Source of the DNA: Sphaeroforma sirkka
Lineage: Eukaryota > Opisthokonta > Ichthyosporea > Ichthyophonida
Assembly (NCBI GenBank): GCA_001586965.3
Contig: LUCW03000755.1
Coordinates: forward strand, 1-40,000
Length of the DNA: 40,000 nt
Reading direction: 5' to 3'
How positions within the stretch are numbered: position 1 is the first letter of the stretch; the number at the start of each line of letters is the position of its first letter. The notes under the pieces were generated by a model. That model ran no database searches and had not been told where the DNA came from. It saw only the letters and a program-made list of their open reading frames with translations. This document shows, piece by piece, positions 18,501 through 30,400 of the stretch. Both the position numbers and the translations under genes were made by a program.

Positions 18501-19340
18501 AGAGTATTCAGCAATATACCAAGTGCCACAATTAAGTATCAGATTTCATCACTTGATGCCCTTTTTGGTATGTATCTCTATTTTTTGGAAGAGGTGGTGA
18601 GGGGGGGAGGGGGTGCTCGGGGAAGGGGGGGGGGGAGCTACTATTTCAATATTTCAAGTGGTGTCCGCAGTAGAGCCTAGATACTCGAAACTGTAATATT
18701 TCGTTATCAGAAGTCCTCAAATTGATTATTTTGATTTCAGCGAACATTTACATTAACGTTTAAATGTATTCCAACTCTATGAATATGTCTATAAAATATG
18801 TTTACATACGCTTCAATATTAGTAACCCGCTTATTTTACACAATATAAAGTATGTACAACAGAAATAGAGCATACGAAGGAAGGGTTATCTTTGATCTTT
18901 ACAATTGAAGGCGCGTACATATTTCAGCGAGAATTTACAATCATCAACAATATCGGTTGGTAAACAGCTATTACAATAGATTCAAGCACAAAGTTCGGGA
19001 TTTTTCAACGTTCTACAAAAACAACAGGACAATTGAACAACAAGCATATGTGAATATTGAGATGGAACGTAGAATAAATCATGATACTGCTGTACGTGGC
19101 AAATATAATAACATTTTTATACGAACACGCATCGCAGGTGCAATCGAAGAGCACGGTTATACGCGATCAGATCGGGGTAAGCGTCGCAACCCTTTATATC
19201 ATAAGTGTGCAGTGCGTGCAGTGAATGAGGATGCTAGATTTCGTGATAAGGAAAAATGAACTTGCTTTATGCGGCAACGTTGTATAGTCGGCTAACTCTT
19301 GCGTTTCTACAACGCAGTATGCATCTAATTTAGTTCAGTA
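15600..19340. other. Gene-poor region with possible Gag debris
   Basis: Minus-strand frames at 16289-16516 (Arg/Lys-rich, including RREAKADKRQ-like helices) and 17584-17826 (Ser/Lys-rich, TLKSKKTKKAKSSDNPLSSS) could be remnants of retrotransposon Gag upstream of the Pol region, but no diagnostic motif is visible. The plus-strand frame at 18957-19259 is unrecognised. A G-rich tract lies at 18598-18640. Confidence 0.35.
18594..18640 (+). repeat. G-run cluster, possible quadruplex
   Basis: Runs of about 7, 5, 4 and 11 G residues lie within 45 bases of otherwise AT-rich DNA. Confidence 0.6.
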
Positions 19341-19347
19341 TGTTGCG

Positions 19348-22300
19348 TTATTCAATTTTTACCCGACTAAGGTATGGTGCACACCAGCTGCCGATGTACA
19401 AATAACCGTTATGTATTTCGGCTTCACTTGCCCAATACACACTTTTGCCATCCATTTTCCTATCTTGGTAGTCGATATAGTAGTGGCCTATGGTTCCCTT
19501 GGTGGGATCTCCATCATCTTCACGGAGTTCTAGTACCTGACCAAATCTAGCAGGAACACGATAAAAACAACACTCAGAATGATACGTGATCTGTGTACTC
19601 GCTCAATAGCGACGCTTCTGTCGCAGAATCGATTGAAGAGTAAGTTGTATGAGAACAGCTGTTCCGATGAAAACTCGAGCATAAGCGAATGCCGTGAGGT
19701 GTTAGTGAGAAGAACTCAACGGTTGTCGCGTATTGTTTCAACAATCATTCAAATCTGCGAAAAGGCACAGATGTGCGAGTAGACATGCAAGAAAATCAAA
19801 CACAGGTAATCGTAAACGAACTCATTTAAACCCCATACTTTGGTACGAGCGACGAAAATGTGTTCAGTGGAAGGCTGGCAATAACTCGTTTGATGAACGG
19901 GTAAGGGCCTTAGATGGGCAAGTTTTCGGCCAGATATATTGAGAGCAGTATGATAGTGGATAGTGTTTGATTAGGTTAATCAATAAGCGATAATTGTGAG
20001 TCGGAAAATTCGCGCTTTAGAAAGTCAGTACAGCAGGGTGGATAGGCAATGACATCTATGAGAAGTGGTTGTAGAATCAGATCAATGCAAATAGGATGCT
20101 CCCGCATATCGACAGCTGATGAAACTGCCACTCACTCGAAAATACTACAACAAAGTTTGGTAATTCGTCACTAGATTATTTGACATGCACTATGGTAAGC
20201 ATTCCACTTACCGACAAGGTTTTCCAACGCAAATGGTGCCGAACGCTTACTTCCTAAACCCACAAAATACGATGCTTTACCATCCGCTCGCACATTCCGA
20301 CGGATATTGTCTGGCGTACCTGTCGATTGTTATGCGTTTGTCATTACTATTCTCGTCTAGATGCGAATCCGTAGATCTGGGTGTACGCAACCTAATACGA
20401 ACAGTACCAGTTCAACAAGAGAACCGGTACGCTATATGACGACTAGCATCCGTGAGATATGTTGGTAGGTAACGATGGCATATGAAGACGCACATAGGCC
20501 ACCCGTAAAGTCATCTCATACATACACAGATTCATTGCCTGCAATGGACTGTTGAGGTTTGTACGGGCAGAGTCCATCGATCAAATTAAGCTTATTTCGA
20601 CATTTCGCTTCGAACTTTTTTTCCGCCACAAATGGGCGCTGGCGCAGCATCACATGAAACTTGCAGTCACAAATTGGTGCCTCTAAGCATGGGATATATA
20701 GCTATATGCTATCTGTAGTTATAGTTGGATATGTAACTATATGCTATCTATAGTATAGTTCACACAGTTATGTCTACCTTGCAGATCAGTGATGAACGGC
20801 TCCACTGTGCCCATCTTAGGGCCTTCAAGATAAAACTGATTGACAGATGCGGTGCAACAGCTGGCTATCAGTAGGCGTTTCCCATCATGACTCATCGTGA
20901 TTCCATTTGGGAACCTCAGATCGTCTTTCAACACTTCCACCTATTAGTTGGTGGTATGCGTTTTCGGGTATTAGGGTTTTAGGGTTTTAGGTTTAAGACT
21001 TCGCACTCACAATTCAGATGTAAACTGTGCCGGTGCCCATGCAGAACGTCACTCTCCCCTTTTAACTCATACGACAGATGTCAATTCCCTCACTTGTCGA
21101 ATTCTTGTGACTGCATGTTTTAAATCATACAGACCACACGTGGCAAACATTCTGCCAACAACACTCTCTCGAAGCGAAAATACAATCTGGAAAGGAAATG
21201 GGCAGCCTACACTCTGGCTACTACAACGCAGGCAAGACGCACACCATAGAATACGACCACAAGAGCGACTGGAAGACTAGATCAAAAATTGCCTACGCCA
21301 AGTACTCAGTGCTGCGTTGCATTCATAAGCTATTGCACTGTTGAGTGACATGGTTGGTCTAAGTGGCACACACACATAAATCACCAACGGTACCTTCTGA
21401 GAGTCGCGGTTGTACTTGAATAGTTTACCAGAGGGTGCACACGCCATTATAACATGGTGTATTGTATGTCGATAAGTAGGGCCTGCACAGGCAGATCAAG
21501 CATGTGAGGGATTGAGATGGTGACTAAATGATACGAAACCAGTCCCATAAGTTCACATCACCACACCTCTTTCGTGACAGATTGGCTATTGCTGACCGTA
21601 ATTCACAATATTGCTGCCTCAGTGCAGGGAGAGTCAAGTGAGGGTGATATCAGGAGATTTAGGGTTTAGGGTTTAGGTGTCTATTTGAAGTCTAAAAGGC
21701 AATAACAACACATTTCACTCCAATTGGACCATTCACAATACTTGATGTATCAAACTAAAAGCACTCACACTTACAACCAACGCACTCACAACCAACGCAC
21801 TAACAACCACAGCATTCACAACCAAAGCACTTAAAACCAACGTACTAACAACCACAGAACTCACAACCAAATCACTCACAACCACAGCACTCACAACCAA
21901 AGCGCTCACAACTAAACCACTCACAACAACAGTACTCACAACCAAATCACTCACAACTAACGCACAAACAACCACAGCACTCACAACCACAGCACCCACA
22001 ACCACAGCACTCACAATCAAAGCATTCACAAACACAGCACTCACAACCACAGCACTCACAATCAAATCACTCACAACCAAAGCGCTCACAACCACAGCAC
22101 TCACAACCACAGCACTCACAACTAAATCACTCACAACCAACGCACAAACAACCACAGCACTGACAATCAAAGCACCCACAACCACAGCACTCACAATCAA
22201 AGCATTCACAACCACAACACACACAACCAAAGCACTCGCAATCAAAGCACTCACAATTAAAGCACTCACAATTAAAGCACTCACAAGCACAGCACTCACA

Positions 22301-24561
22301 ACCACAGTACTCACAACCACAGCACTCACAACCAAAGCACTCACAATCAAAGCACTCACAACCAAAGCACTCACAACTAACGCACAAACAACCACAGCAC
22401 ACACAACCAACACACTCACAACGAAATTACTCACAACCAAAGCACTCACAACCAACGCTCTCACACACAACTGCTCACCCGAGTGTGTCCAGTAGATGTC
22501 GCCGTTGTCGGCAACTTCGATGTCGTTGGGCAGTGTCAGGTTGTGGTCTTGTGGGCGTGCCAGCACATCCACAGCACCACTGGTGAGATCAACCATGAGA
22601 ATACCCTGCGTTATCACCAACAAACAGTCAATACCAGTGCATCAGAGTATGTAGCTAATACATAGATACATCGCAGGTTGAAAGAAAATGGGACATCTTC
22701 TGAGCAGATACATAGGGCTCGCAATACCATGGACAAGAATTCAGCCACGCTCACCACACACGCAGAAGACATACTATCACGAGAGAAAGGGATGCACATG
22801 TAACACATGTCACACCCACAGAGGGCAAGGTGATGTATCTGCAGAAAACATTCATAACATCACGTAGGTACGATGGCACCGAAGCGGCACATGCATCACT
22901 TGCAGAGACTACGCAACAGCCATAGACAATACTGACCACCACCGCTATCGTAATTGCACGAGGCAGCGGTGTTGGCCATACAAGTCAACTGTACCCCGAA
23001 GCAACTGCACCTCAACCGCCGTTACCATGGTGACCAGAGGTGTGCTTCTCTAAGTAGCAGGTACATGTGCTGCAGGGAACGATGCAATGTTTTCTTCAAA
23101 ACCTCCAACCCTATAACCCTACAACATCACTTGGGGTGCACTTACATGGTTGTCTGCCACTATCAGTTTGTTTGTGTCCAGTGGATACAGTTTCATACCC
23201 AGCGGTCTGCCGCACACGAGCTCCTTATCAATGTCACCACACCCCCCCACATACTCACCTGTACGTGCCACTTCAGTATAGCGAATGGGGCCTTTTACTA
23301 GACCTGGATATCATATATAAGAGTCGAAATAAGAACACCATTGGCATGCACACAGCTGTCTGTCTAGTGGATATCATATGTAAAAGACAGAATATGAACA
23401 CCATTGGCTTGCACACAGCTGTCTATCTAATGGAGATCATATGTAAAAGACGGAATATGAACACCATCAGCATGCACAAAGCTGTCTGTCTTGTGGATTT
23501 TAGCATGTGGACTGCAGTGGCGTGTCCATAAAACCAGTAGGTGATCTCTGATGCCTTATTCCATCTCCTGCAGTGCGCATAGCTGCCGAGGATATAGAGC
23601 AGGCAACCCAGCATGCACACAACAACAGGCAGCTTATACGTTTAACTAATACGCGCCATGTTGCCATAGAAACAGGGTCACTAAGTACGACACATCACAG
23701 TGGAGTTTCGGGTAGGGGCCTGCAGCTAATGCTTAGAGAATTCGGCACCTGCGACAGACAACACATGCGCTATACTGACAGTTAAATCCTAAACAACAAA
23801 AACCATACAACACTACGCACACTAACAACACAATACAACACATCACAACACAAACCATAAAACACTACAAACAAACACAACACAACGTAACAGACAACAA
23901 CATATGTTGTTGCTCAGGTGCGGTGCTAAACGCGATATGTGCCAATGACTAACAAGGCACAGTCACATCGACTAGCAACTATAGCACACATGCGCACCCA
24001 TTCGAGTCAGTAGGCGTGCAGGGAAATAGAGTCACACACATGTGATGTGCGCTACAGATCGAAGACACTGAATTCGCACGAACGCAATCAAAGTGTGAAA
24101 CTGCCCACTAACTGCACTCATAGTACGTCAACTCAGAACAACTCACAAACAAGTGCAGCAGTTAGCCACCAACGCACGGCTCTCTACACATGACCTTTTC
24201 GGATTCATATAAGCGCATTCACATACCTAATATTTGGACAATAGCTGCATTCATACACCTGTTATTCTGACAATAGCTGCACTCACACACCTGTTATTTT
24301 GACTATGCGGCCGTCGTTGATGCCTGTAACGGCGGTGTCGTCGTCCACAAACACAAAGGACTCTGGGCCTACGAAGGACTTGTCGTCGGCAAACAAGTAC
24401 TCGACTTTGTCCAGCGCAGTCACGTGCGCGTCTCCTCGCTGTGGCAGAGGGCGTAGTGGCTGGTGGACAATTGGGTGAGGGTCTATGTCTGGGATGTTAG
24501 TCATGACAAACCCTACCACCACAGACAGAAAGACTGCTAGCACATTCAGTATCCAGTGCAT
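19348..24561 (-). CDS. APMAP / strictosidine synthase-like beta-propeller protein
   Basis: Seven exons found on the minus strand: 24561-24291, 23303-23146, 22605-22479, 21482-21394, 20940-20778, 20319-20212 and a terminal exon 19546-19348 ending in TAA. Phases match at all internal joins (1, 0, 1, 0, 1). The protein opens with a membrane anchor (MHWILNVLAVFLSVVVGFVM), then GPESFVFVDDDTAVTGINDG, VARTGEYVGGCGD, VCGRPLGMKLY, LIVADN, NDIEVADNGDIYWTHSG, GKLFKYN, DDLRFPNGITMSHDGKRLL, TPDNIRRNV and a C-terminal SEAEIHNGYLYIGSW. These are the ordered blade motifs of the APMAP family, membrane-anchored relatives of paraoxonase and strictosidine synthase with arylesterase-like activity. Phase (1 against 2) and length show that one short exon between 20211 and 19547 is still missing. 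Confidence 0.9.
20695..20760. repeat. Local duplication after APMAP exon 5 donor
   Basis: Two copies of a 35-bp AT-rich unit (TATATGCTATCT core) lie in intron 5, starting about 20 bases after the donor at 20778/20777. Confidence 0.75.
20961..20994. repeat. Telomere-like TTTTAGGG run in APMAP intron 4
   Basis: A short run of GGGTATTAGGGTTTTAGGGT type sits 20 bases upstream of the exon 5 acceptor. A TTTAGGG run in intron 3 lies at 21656-21678. Confidence 0.7.
21766..22468 (-). repeat. 15-bp minisatellite carrying GTGAGT, APMAP intron 3
   Basis: About 46 copies of a 15-bp unit; on the gene strand the consensus is GTGAGTGCTTTGGTT and a few units vary to GTGAGTGCTGTGGTT. Most copies contain GTGAGT, a consensus 5' splice site. 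The array starts about 10 bases after the true donor (GTGAGC at 22478). It is open in the exon 3 reading frame throughout, encoding a Val/Ala/Ser pentapeptide repeat (SALVV) if the intron were retained. Confidence 0.92.
23299..23495. repeat. 63-bp tandem repeat at APMAP exon 2 acceptor
   Basis: Three units with a 63-bp period. The first unit includes the exon 2 acceptor itself (CTAGACCTGGATATCATAT on the plus strand), so the repeat starts on the exon/intron border. Confidence 0.88.
23785..23905. repeat. Low-complexity ACAAC-rich stretch in APMAP intron 1
   Basis: Irregular AACACAATACAACACATC-like repeats lie in the middle of intron 1. No coding potential is seen. Confidence 0.6.
24212..24310. 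repeat. 32/33-bp repeat spanning APMAP exon 1 donor
   Basis: Three units (GCATTCATACACCTGTTATT type) run from the intron through the exon 1 donor at 24291/24290 into the last bases of the exon, giving extra donor-like copies downstream. Confidence 0.85.
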
Positions 24562-25340
24562 GGTGGGTACTACTTTGCAGCTGACTTACTGCAGTGCGTA
24601 GTCAGTGGCCAATTCACGGCGGAAGTGTTCATCTGCTATGTATAATGTACAAGGCGTGTAATTATTTACTTATAATAAATGTATAATATTTACATATTAT
24701 CATTTATCACACAAGAAGAGAAGACTCAAAGAGCACAATCGTGAGGCGTGAGGTATTGTTTTTGCTTTTTTTTGTTTTGTTTTTAAAAAAAGGCTTTTTC
24801 TTCTTGTGCATGTATTTATAATTTTAAATTTATTTAGAAGGACCGTGGGGCATGAGCTATTACGTATGGCAGAACAAGCTCATATTTTAAAATGAAAAAT
24901 ATGTATGATATTTACTTTAGCCTTCTTCTGAAACGAAGCCTTCTGGGTGATTGGCATATGTCTACTTTTCACAAATAGCACTGACATCATTTCACGTAGA
25001 CTGGTAGTCGCTCAGTAAATTCAGTTTCAAGCACTATTATGTCTTTCTCCGTAGCGCTCAGTAGTTTGAGGCGACTCACCAGCACCCTATACGCAACCGA
25101 AGCTAGTGTTGACACCTACTATGTAATGAAGTCGATGAATTCAATACAAAATACATTTGGCTTCAGGCCTGTGCTGCCGATATTTGCGAGGTATGTAACT
25201 GTACAAGATCGCTGAAACCCGGTGTCACGCGCGTTTCCATCTGTCGGAGTTGACAAAGTTGCGCCTGTCTGCAGGAAGTGTTCTTCACCTTTCGTCGCTA
25301 CTCCCATGTGTTTGTGCGTGCGTATAGTACACACACACAG

Positions 25341-25387
<47 letters not shown>

Positions 25388-25592
25388 TTATACATAAATT
25401 GAAATATATATATACATATATACATATTTATAAATATCTTTCTGTATATATACATGTATAGGTTACCTATACATGTACGTATGTATAAATACACACACAT
25501 ATATATATATACATATACATATTTATGTGTATATGTTTGTCCAAGTATATATGTATAAATGTATATATATATATATATATATATACATATTT

Positions 25593-25623
<31 letters not shown>

Positions 25624-27464
25624 GTTTATAATGTCGATACTTCTAACGACTACAAACAGGATTCCCTATGTATATATATGTTTATAATGTCGATACTCCT
25701 AACGACTACAAACAGGATTCCTAACAAAATAATAGTATGGACAAAAAAAAGAAGTATGCAAAATGTATTTCTTTTATCATAGATACCCCTACAGCCGGTG
25801 GCTGACGCAACAGACTGATTTATATATACGACCTCTTATTTATTGCTACTTAACCAAAATTAAGAACTAAGTACACAAACATACTATTTCAACGAGCTTT
25901 CGGATGCCTACTTTTGTTTGTGGTATATTTCTTCCGAATTCATATTCCTGCTACGGCTTTTATGAGTACCCAAGAAATTTAAGACATCAACTATGTCTGC
26001 ATAGAAGTAATAAAGTAACTAAGCAATTATGTGCATATATATATTACATTTATATATATATATACGATTATTTACATATGCATCAGAAAGTATTTTCATA
26101 CATATATTTAGCTTTATACATTTATATCCGTAAATAAATTCCGTATATACACGTTCGACTATATATAGACACCTCCGTAGCATGTAAGTTTACTTATTCA
26201 AAAATCAAACTACACAGTTCCATCTCAATCAGATTAACAAGAAATGTATATCGTCCGAAAGTTCACACTCTGAAATAATAGACTTCATGCATGCATACAG
26301 ATTTGTAACTACTAGCAGTTACATGTATAATTAATATACACGAACGAATACATATTTGTAACTATTAGCAGATACATATACAGTTGACATACATCATGAA
26401 CGAATACATATTTGTAACTACTGACTTCTTACTTAACTACAGATAGACGTCGCTGTTCCGGACAGTTGATGGGTTTGCGAGTTGTTAGTGATCAAAGTTG
26501 AAAGCAACCGCTCGATAACGATCTGCGGCTATTCACCAACTATGCAACCTATCCGTTTATATACTGCATGATATGTGAGGCGTGTGCTGTGCTACGCATC
26601 TGATGTTGTGGGCCTTGTCCATCGGCAGATTGAGAGATTAAATGAAGAGTGTGAGGTGATAGCTGTTGCATGCAGTCAGTCATTTACCGAAGACTGCTAC
26701 CCACCAAAACGTTTTCACAGCAATACACAGCCATCGCACTTAATATGAGGCGCATTTCATGATCGTACAAATACAAGTTTTGAGCGACAAATGACCTATC
26801 GGGAAAACTTGTAACATGTGAAACAATCCACTCAGCCACGATGTGAGCATACATGGATACTACGCACTTAGTACTACTTGCAGATATTGGCAACGCTGAC
26901 GCCTCAAAGGTTAATATATTATACACAGCTACAGGTTTATTTATAATACACAATGATTTAATACATTTCGTTCCCCACATATACAACTCTCTAATGAACA
27001 CTCAGTAGTATCTCGCTTTGGCAGCGAACTCTCCACAGCCAATTCTGAGATTCGAATTTGCAGTGCGATTGGCTGCTTAGATGGGCTGCTTCTGTTGACT
27101 AGAGTTCATGAGCGTTGAATTCTCCAACGATGTCGCCATTGCCTATACAGCGAAAAGTAAACCCGTGATAAGATGAGACATATGGAGAATACACATATGA
27201 TCAGGAACAGGCATATGATTAACATGATTAAATAACAACATATGCATATGGTAAATCAACAGATATATGACAAATATGACCAACGAACGGATGTCTATGA
27301 GAAGTCACACTAGCTTAAAATCGAACAACTTCAGTGCACAGACATGCGTTCATTTGCAAATGTCGTCCACAAATTGCAACCACTAATAAGCCAAACGTTC
27401 ATGTCCACTGAAGGTAACCGAATGTGGCAATAACGGAATAAAACCACAGGAGCGCACGCGGATA
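24562..27464. other. Intergenic region between APMAP-like and MATE genes
   Basis: AT-rich DNA with TA runs at 25355-25385 and 25560-25618, a 56-bp tandem duplication at 25619-25724, and a 53-56-bp repeat (ATTTGTAACTACTAGCAG core) in three copies at 26295-26422. The promoter of the APMAP-like gene must lie near 24562-24800, but no core element is identifiable. The minus-strand open frame 26684-27001 has no recognised domain. Confidence 0.55.
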
Positions 27465-30400
27465 TCATATCTGATGATAAAAAGTCGCGTCAATGCCGAA
27501 ATAAATCCAGCACGGGTCACATACCTCTGACAAACGACGGCTGTCTCTCTTTGTGACTTCGAATACTGAGCTCTTACGGCGAGCGGTAAGACCTCCGGGT
27601 AACAGAGCCTCAGCCTCTTCATCATCCTCTTCAGGCAACGCCTAAATATAACAGGCACAGGCAAGCGAAGCATCAACAACGGTGAGATAAAATGCACACC
27701 GCCCGCAATCAGATACAACACTAGTGAAAATACGATTATGATTGCAGGGCTATCAGCATGCAACATCCGATGGCATGAGAAAGCACCGGGAATTGTCGCG
27801 CGAATAGGCGTAGCACCCACAGATACAGCCAAAACACAACACTGATCGAAGGCAAAGTAAAAATGAGCCGGTCACCATACAATTGACAAGTACATATGAG
27901 CAAGTAACGATACGATTTACAAGTACATATAAGCAGGCAACCATACGATTGACAAGTACATATGAGCAGGACATACCTCCATGGATGCCATGACAAGCGC
28001 AGACTGCTCGGCCCAATTAATCATCATCAGCTTGCCGATAAAGAAACTGAGCTTGAAGATCTCCATGACAAGAATAGAGATCCACAGAGCAGCCAATCCC
28101 TTCTTATAGACAATGCCCAGAACAAAGGCAACGGGAATCTCAATCAACCACGTGCCGATAGTACTGTGGGAGACAGCGGCCACGGAAGCAAGGAAATTAA
28201 TCGAAGTGTATTAGCAAGCTCGATGCATTTATTCTGTACGCTAGTAAATTGTGGGTAGATATTTAAATATAGGCAAAATAGCGTAGCACATGTAAATAGC
28301 CAAGAATCACATGCACAAATGTGGCTAAAGCAATGGTAGCACTCATACTTAATCCAAAAGAAAATGCCTAAACCCTAAACTGAAACAAAACAGGTAGCAC
28401 TCATACCTGATCCAGAAGATAATGCTGACACTTCCCATTCCAGTGAGAACTGCGGCAGACAGCACCTCCAAGTTTTCAATGAGCACAGCAACAATGTAGA
28501 TGTAGACGACATCCTCGCACATGTCCAAGATCTTGGGATCGTTGGAGTAGATGCCGAAGAACTTTCGCGAGGCGAAGAAAATGGTTGACAGCAGAATCAA
28601 CAGAACCACAACACTGCACGCCAGACCACACAAGGCAACCTTACGCGACGCTTGAGGGCGTCCTGCTCCCATGTAGTTGGCCACCTGAGTGCGCGTAGAC
28701 GATGTTTTGTGTGAGAAGAGCATATGGCAACACAAACGAAAAACCCAGCAGTAACCTGCCATGCACTCTAAATGTCACCCATGTATTGGGGAGGCTGCAC
28801 ACTAAAACTGAGATAGGCCTCATACAGCAGCACAACACATAATCATTGAGGGTTTAAAGCCAGAGAGGAACATACCTTAACCTGAGTGGAGCAACCGAAA
28901 CCCCAGAACAACGCCCAGATGATGGACCATAGTCCACCCATGACGGCATTAGCGGCAATCACATCCGAGCCCATTCGCGCAGCCAGAAGCGTCAGCGCAG
29001 AGTTGGCTAGAGTAGAAACCAGACTGTTCATGGCCACGGGGAAGGCGATTCCTCCGAACACCTGCAGAACGATGAAATGAATGTATTAGAAGCGGCTACC
29101 ATGGACGTGAAATAATGCGACCAAGGATTAATTACATCTGTTAGACGATGTAAAATACATTCAAATGTCTGAGACTGAAGGGACAAGGTCTATAGCATAC
29201 GAGGTACTTTGTACTAAAACCCCAAGACATTACCTTTAAACGCTCTACGCTCAAAGCGTTGCGGTCGAAGCCATACCAAGCATCCTTGTGGTAACCCTTC
29301 CAGGTGACACACAGCAGGAACAGGCACAGCGGTTGATACCAACTGGCGATAACGGTGGCTAGAGGAGATCCAATGAAGCCCAGACCAGACCATCCGAAGC
29401 AGCCGTAGATCAACAGCCAGTTGAGCAGTACTGTCAGCAGAATGGATGTCACTCCGCAGATGGTAGTGGCCCACATAATGCCCTGGGACAACCACGACGA
29501 TTTACAAGTGCAAAGCCATCAGTGCCTCGGATACAACGCACCCACACACATATATATATAGGAACTGTGCTAGACTACATGAGAGTTGTACATATTTCGG
29601 TACTTCTGTTCAATTATGAGTTATATATATACATATAAATATATAGGAATTTGAGCTCGACTGCAAGCGATAAACTAAAATCTCACAGCGTGCGGGCGAA
29701 TTGACAAGTGACGATGTGCGCTAGCGTCAGGACTTCGCTGACAGCTCTTTGTGGTGTATAATAAATACAGCACTCCATTGCATAGGAAATGTGTAAGCCA
29801 AGCACAGTCTCGGTTTGCGACCCATACTTGAGTCTGATATATACTGTGTAGCTCGGGGGGCACGGCCGAACAGGCAAGGCGCCAGTAACAACACTAAGCG
29901 CAAGTGCAGCCAGAAAGAGGAACAAGGGTGTGATATGAACAGATGACAGGCGCATACACCCAGACTCGAAACTAGTAAGCGTTGAGTCAGCAGATCATGT
30001 GCACATTTATGAGACTACCAACATTGTTAAGCATGCGAAAGTAACGGGCAGATCAGTGCCCTGGGATGTGATCGGGTAAATAAACGCTATAGGTAAACAG
30101 TGGATCAAAGGATGGGTTTGAGATACAACCCAGTGAAGTGCACGATACACTAGGCACACTACTTCCTGAAAATACCAGCACAGCGAGAATTCGACCATAT
30201 CTCATATACACACCATAGCCTGGAAGTACTGGCGAAGGCAGGCGTAGAACAGCGACGGCGCAATGGAGAAGGACAGCATCCGTGCAAACTCAGCACCCGC
30301 CTCAACTACTACGGGATCAGGTGACGAGTACTGTAGCACAAACCCTACGCACCAGTACCAGATGAACACCAGCAGACCCAACAACTGCAGTGGACGAAGC

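Noticed and set aside
21733..22623. A 296-codon minus-strand open frame that looks like a Val/Ala repeat protein
   Set aside because: Its first part is APMAP exon 3 and the rest is the 15-bp intronic array read through; a donor at 22478 and a phase-matched exon at 21482 explain it better.
23240..23270. GTGAGT at about 23260 (minus strand) as a donor splitting APMAP exon 2
   Set aside because: Reading through gives VARTGEYVGGCGD, the conserved family motif, so this GTGAGT is coding.
27736..27832. Extra C-terminal MATE transmembrane exon (SPAIIIVFSLVLYLIAGG frame)
   Set aside because: It lies in intron 7. TM12 is already complete in exon 7, and the phase-0 acidic exon at 27641 joins correctly; no acceptor gives the right phase for the hydrophobic frame.
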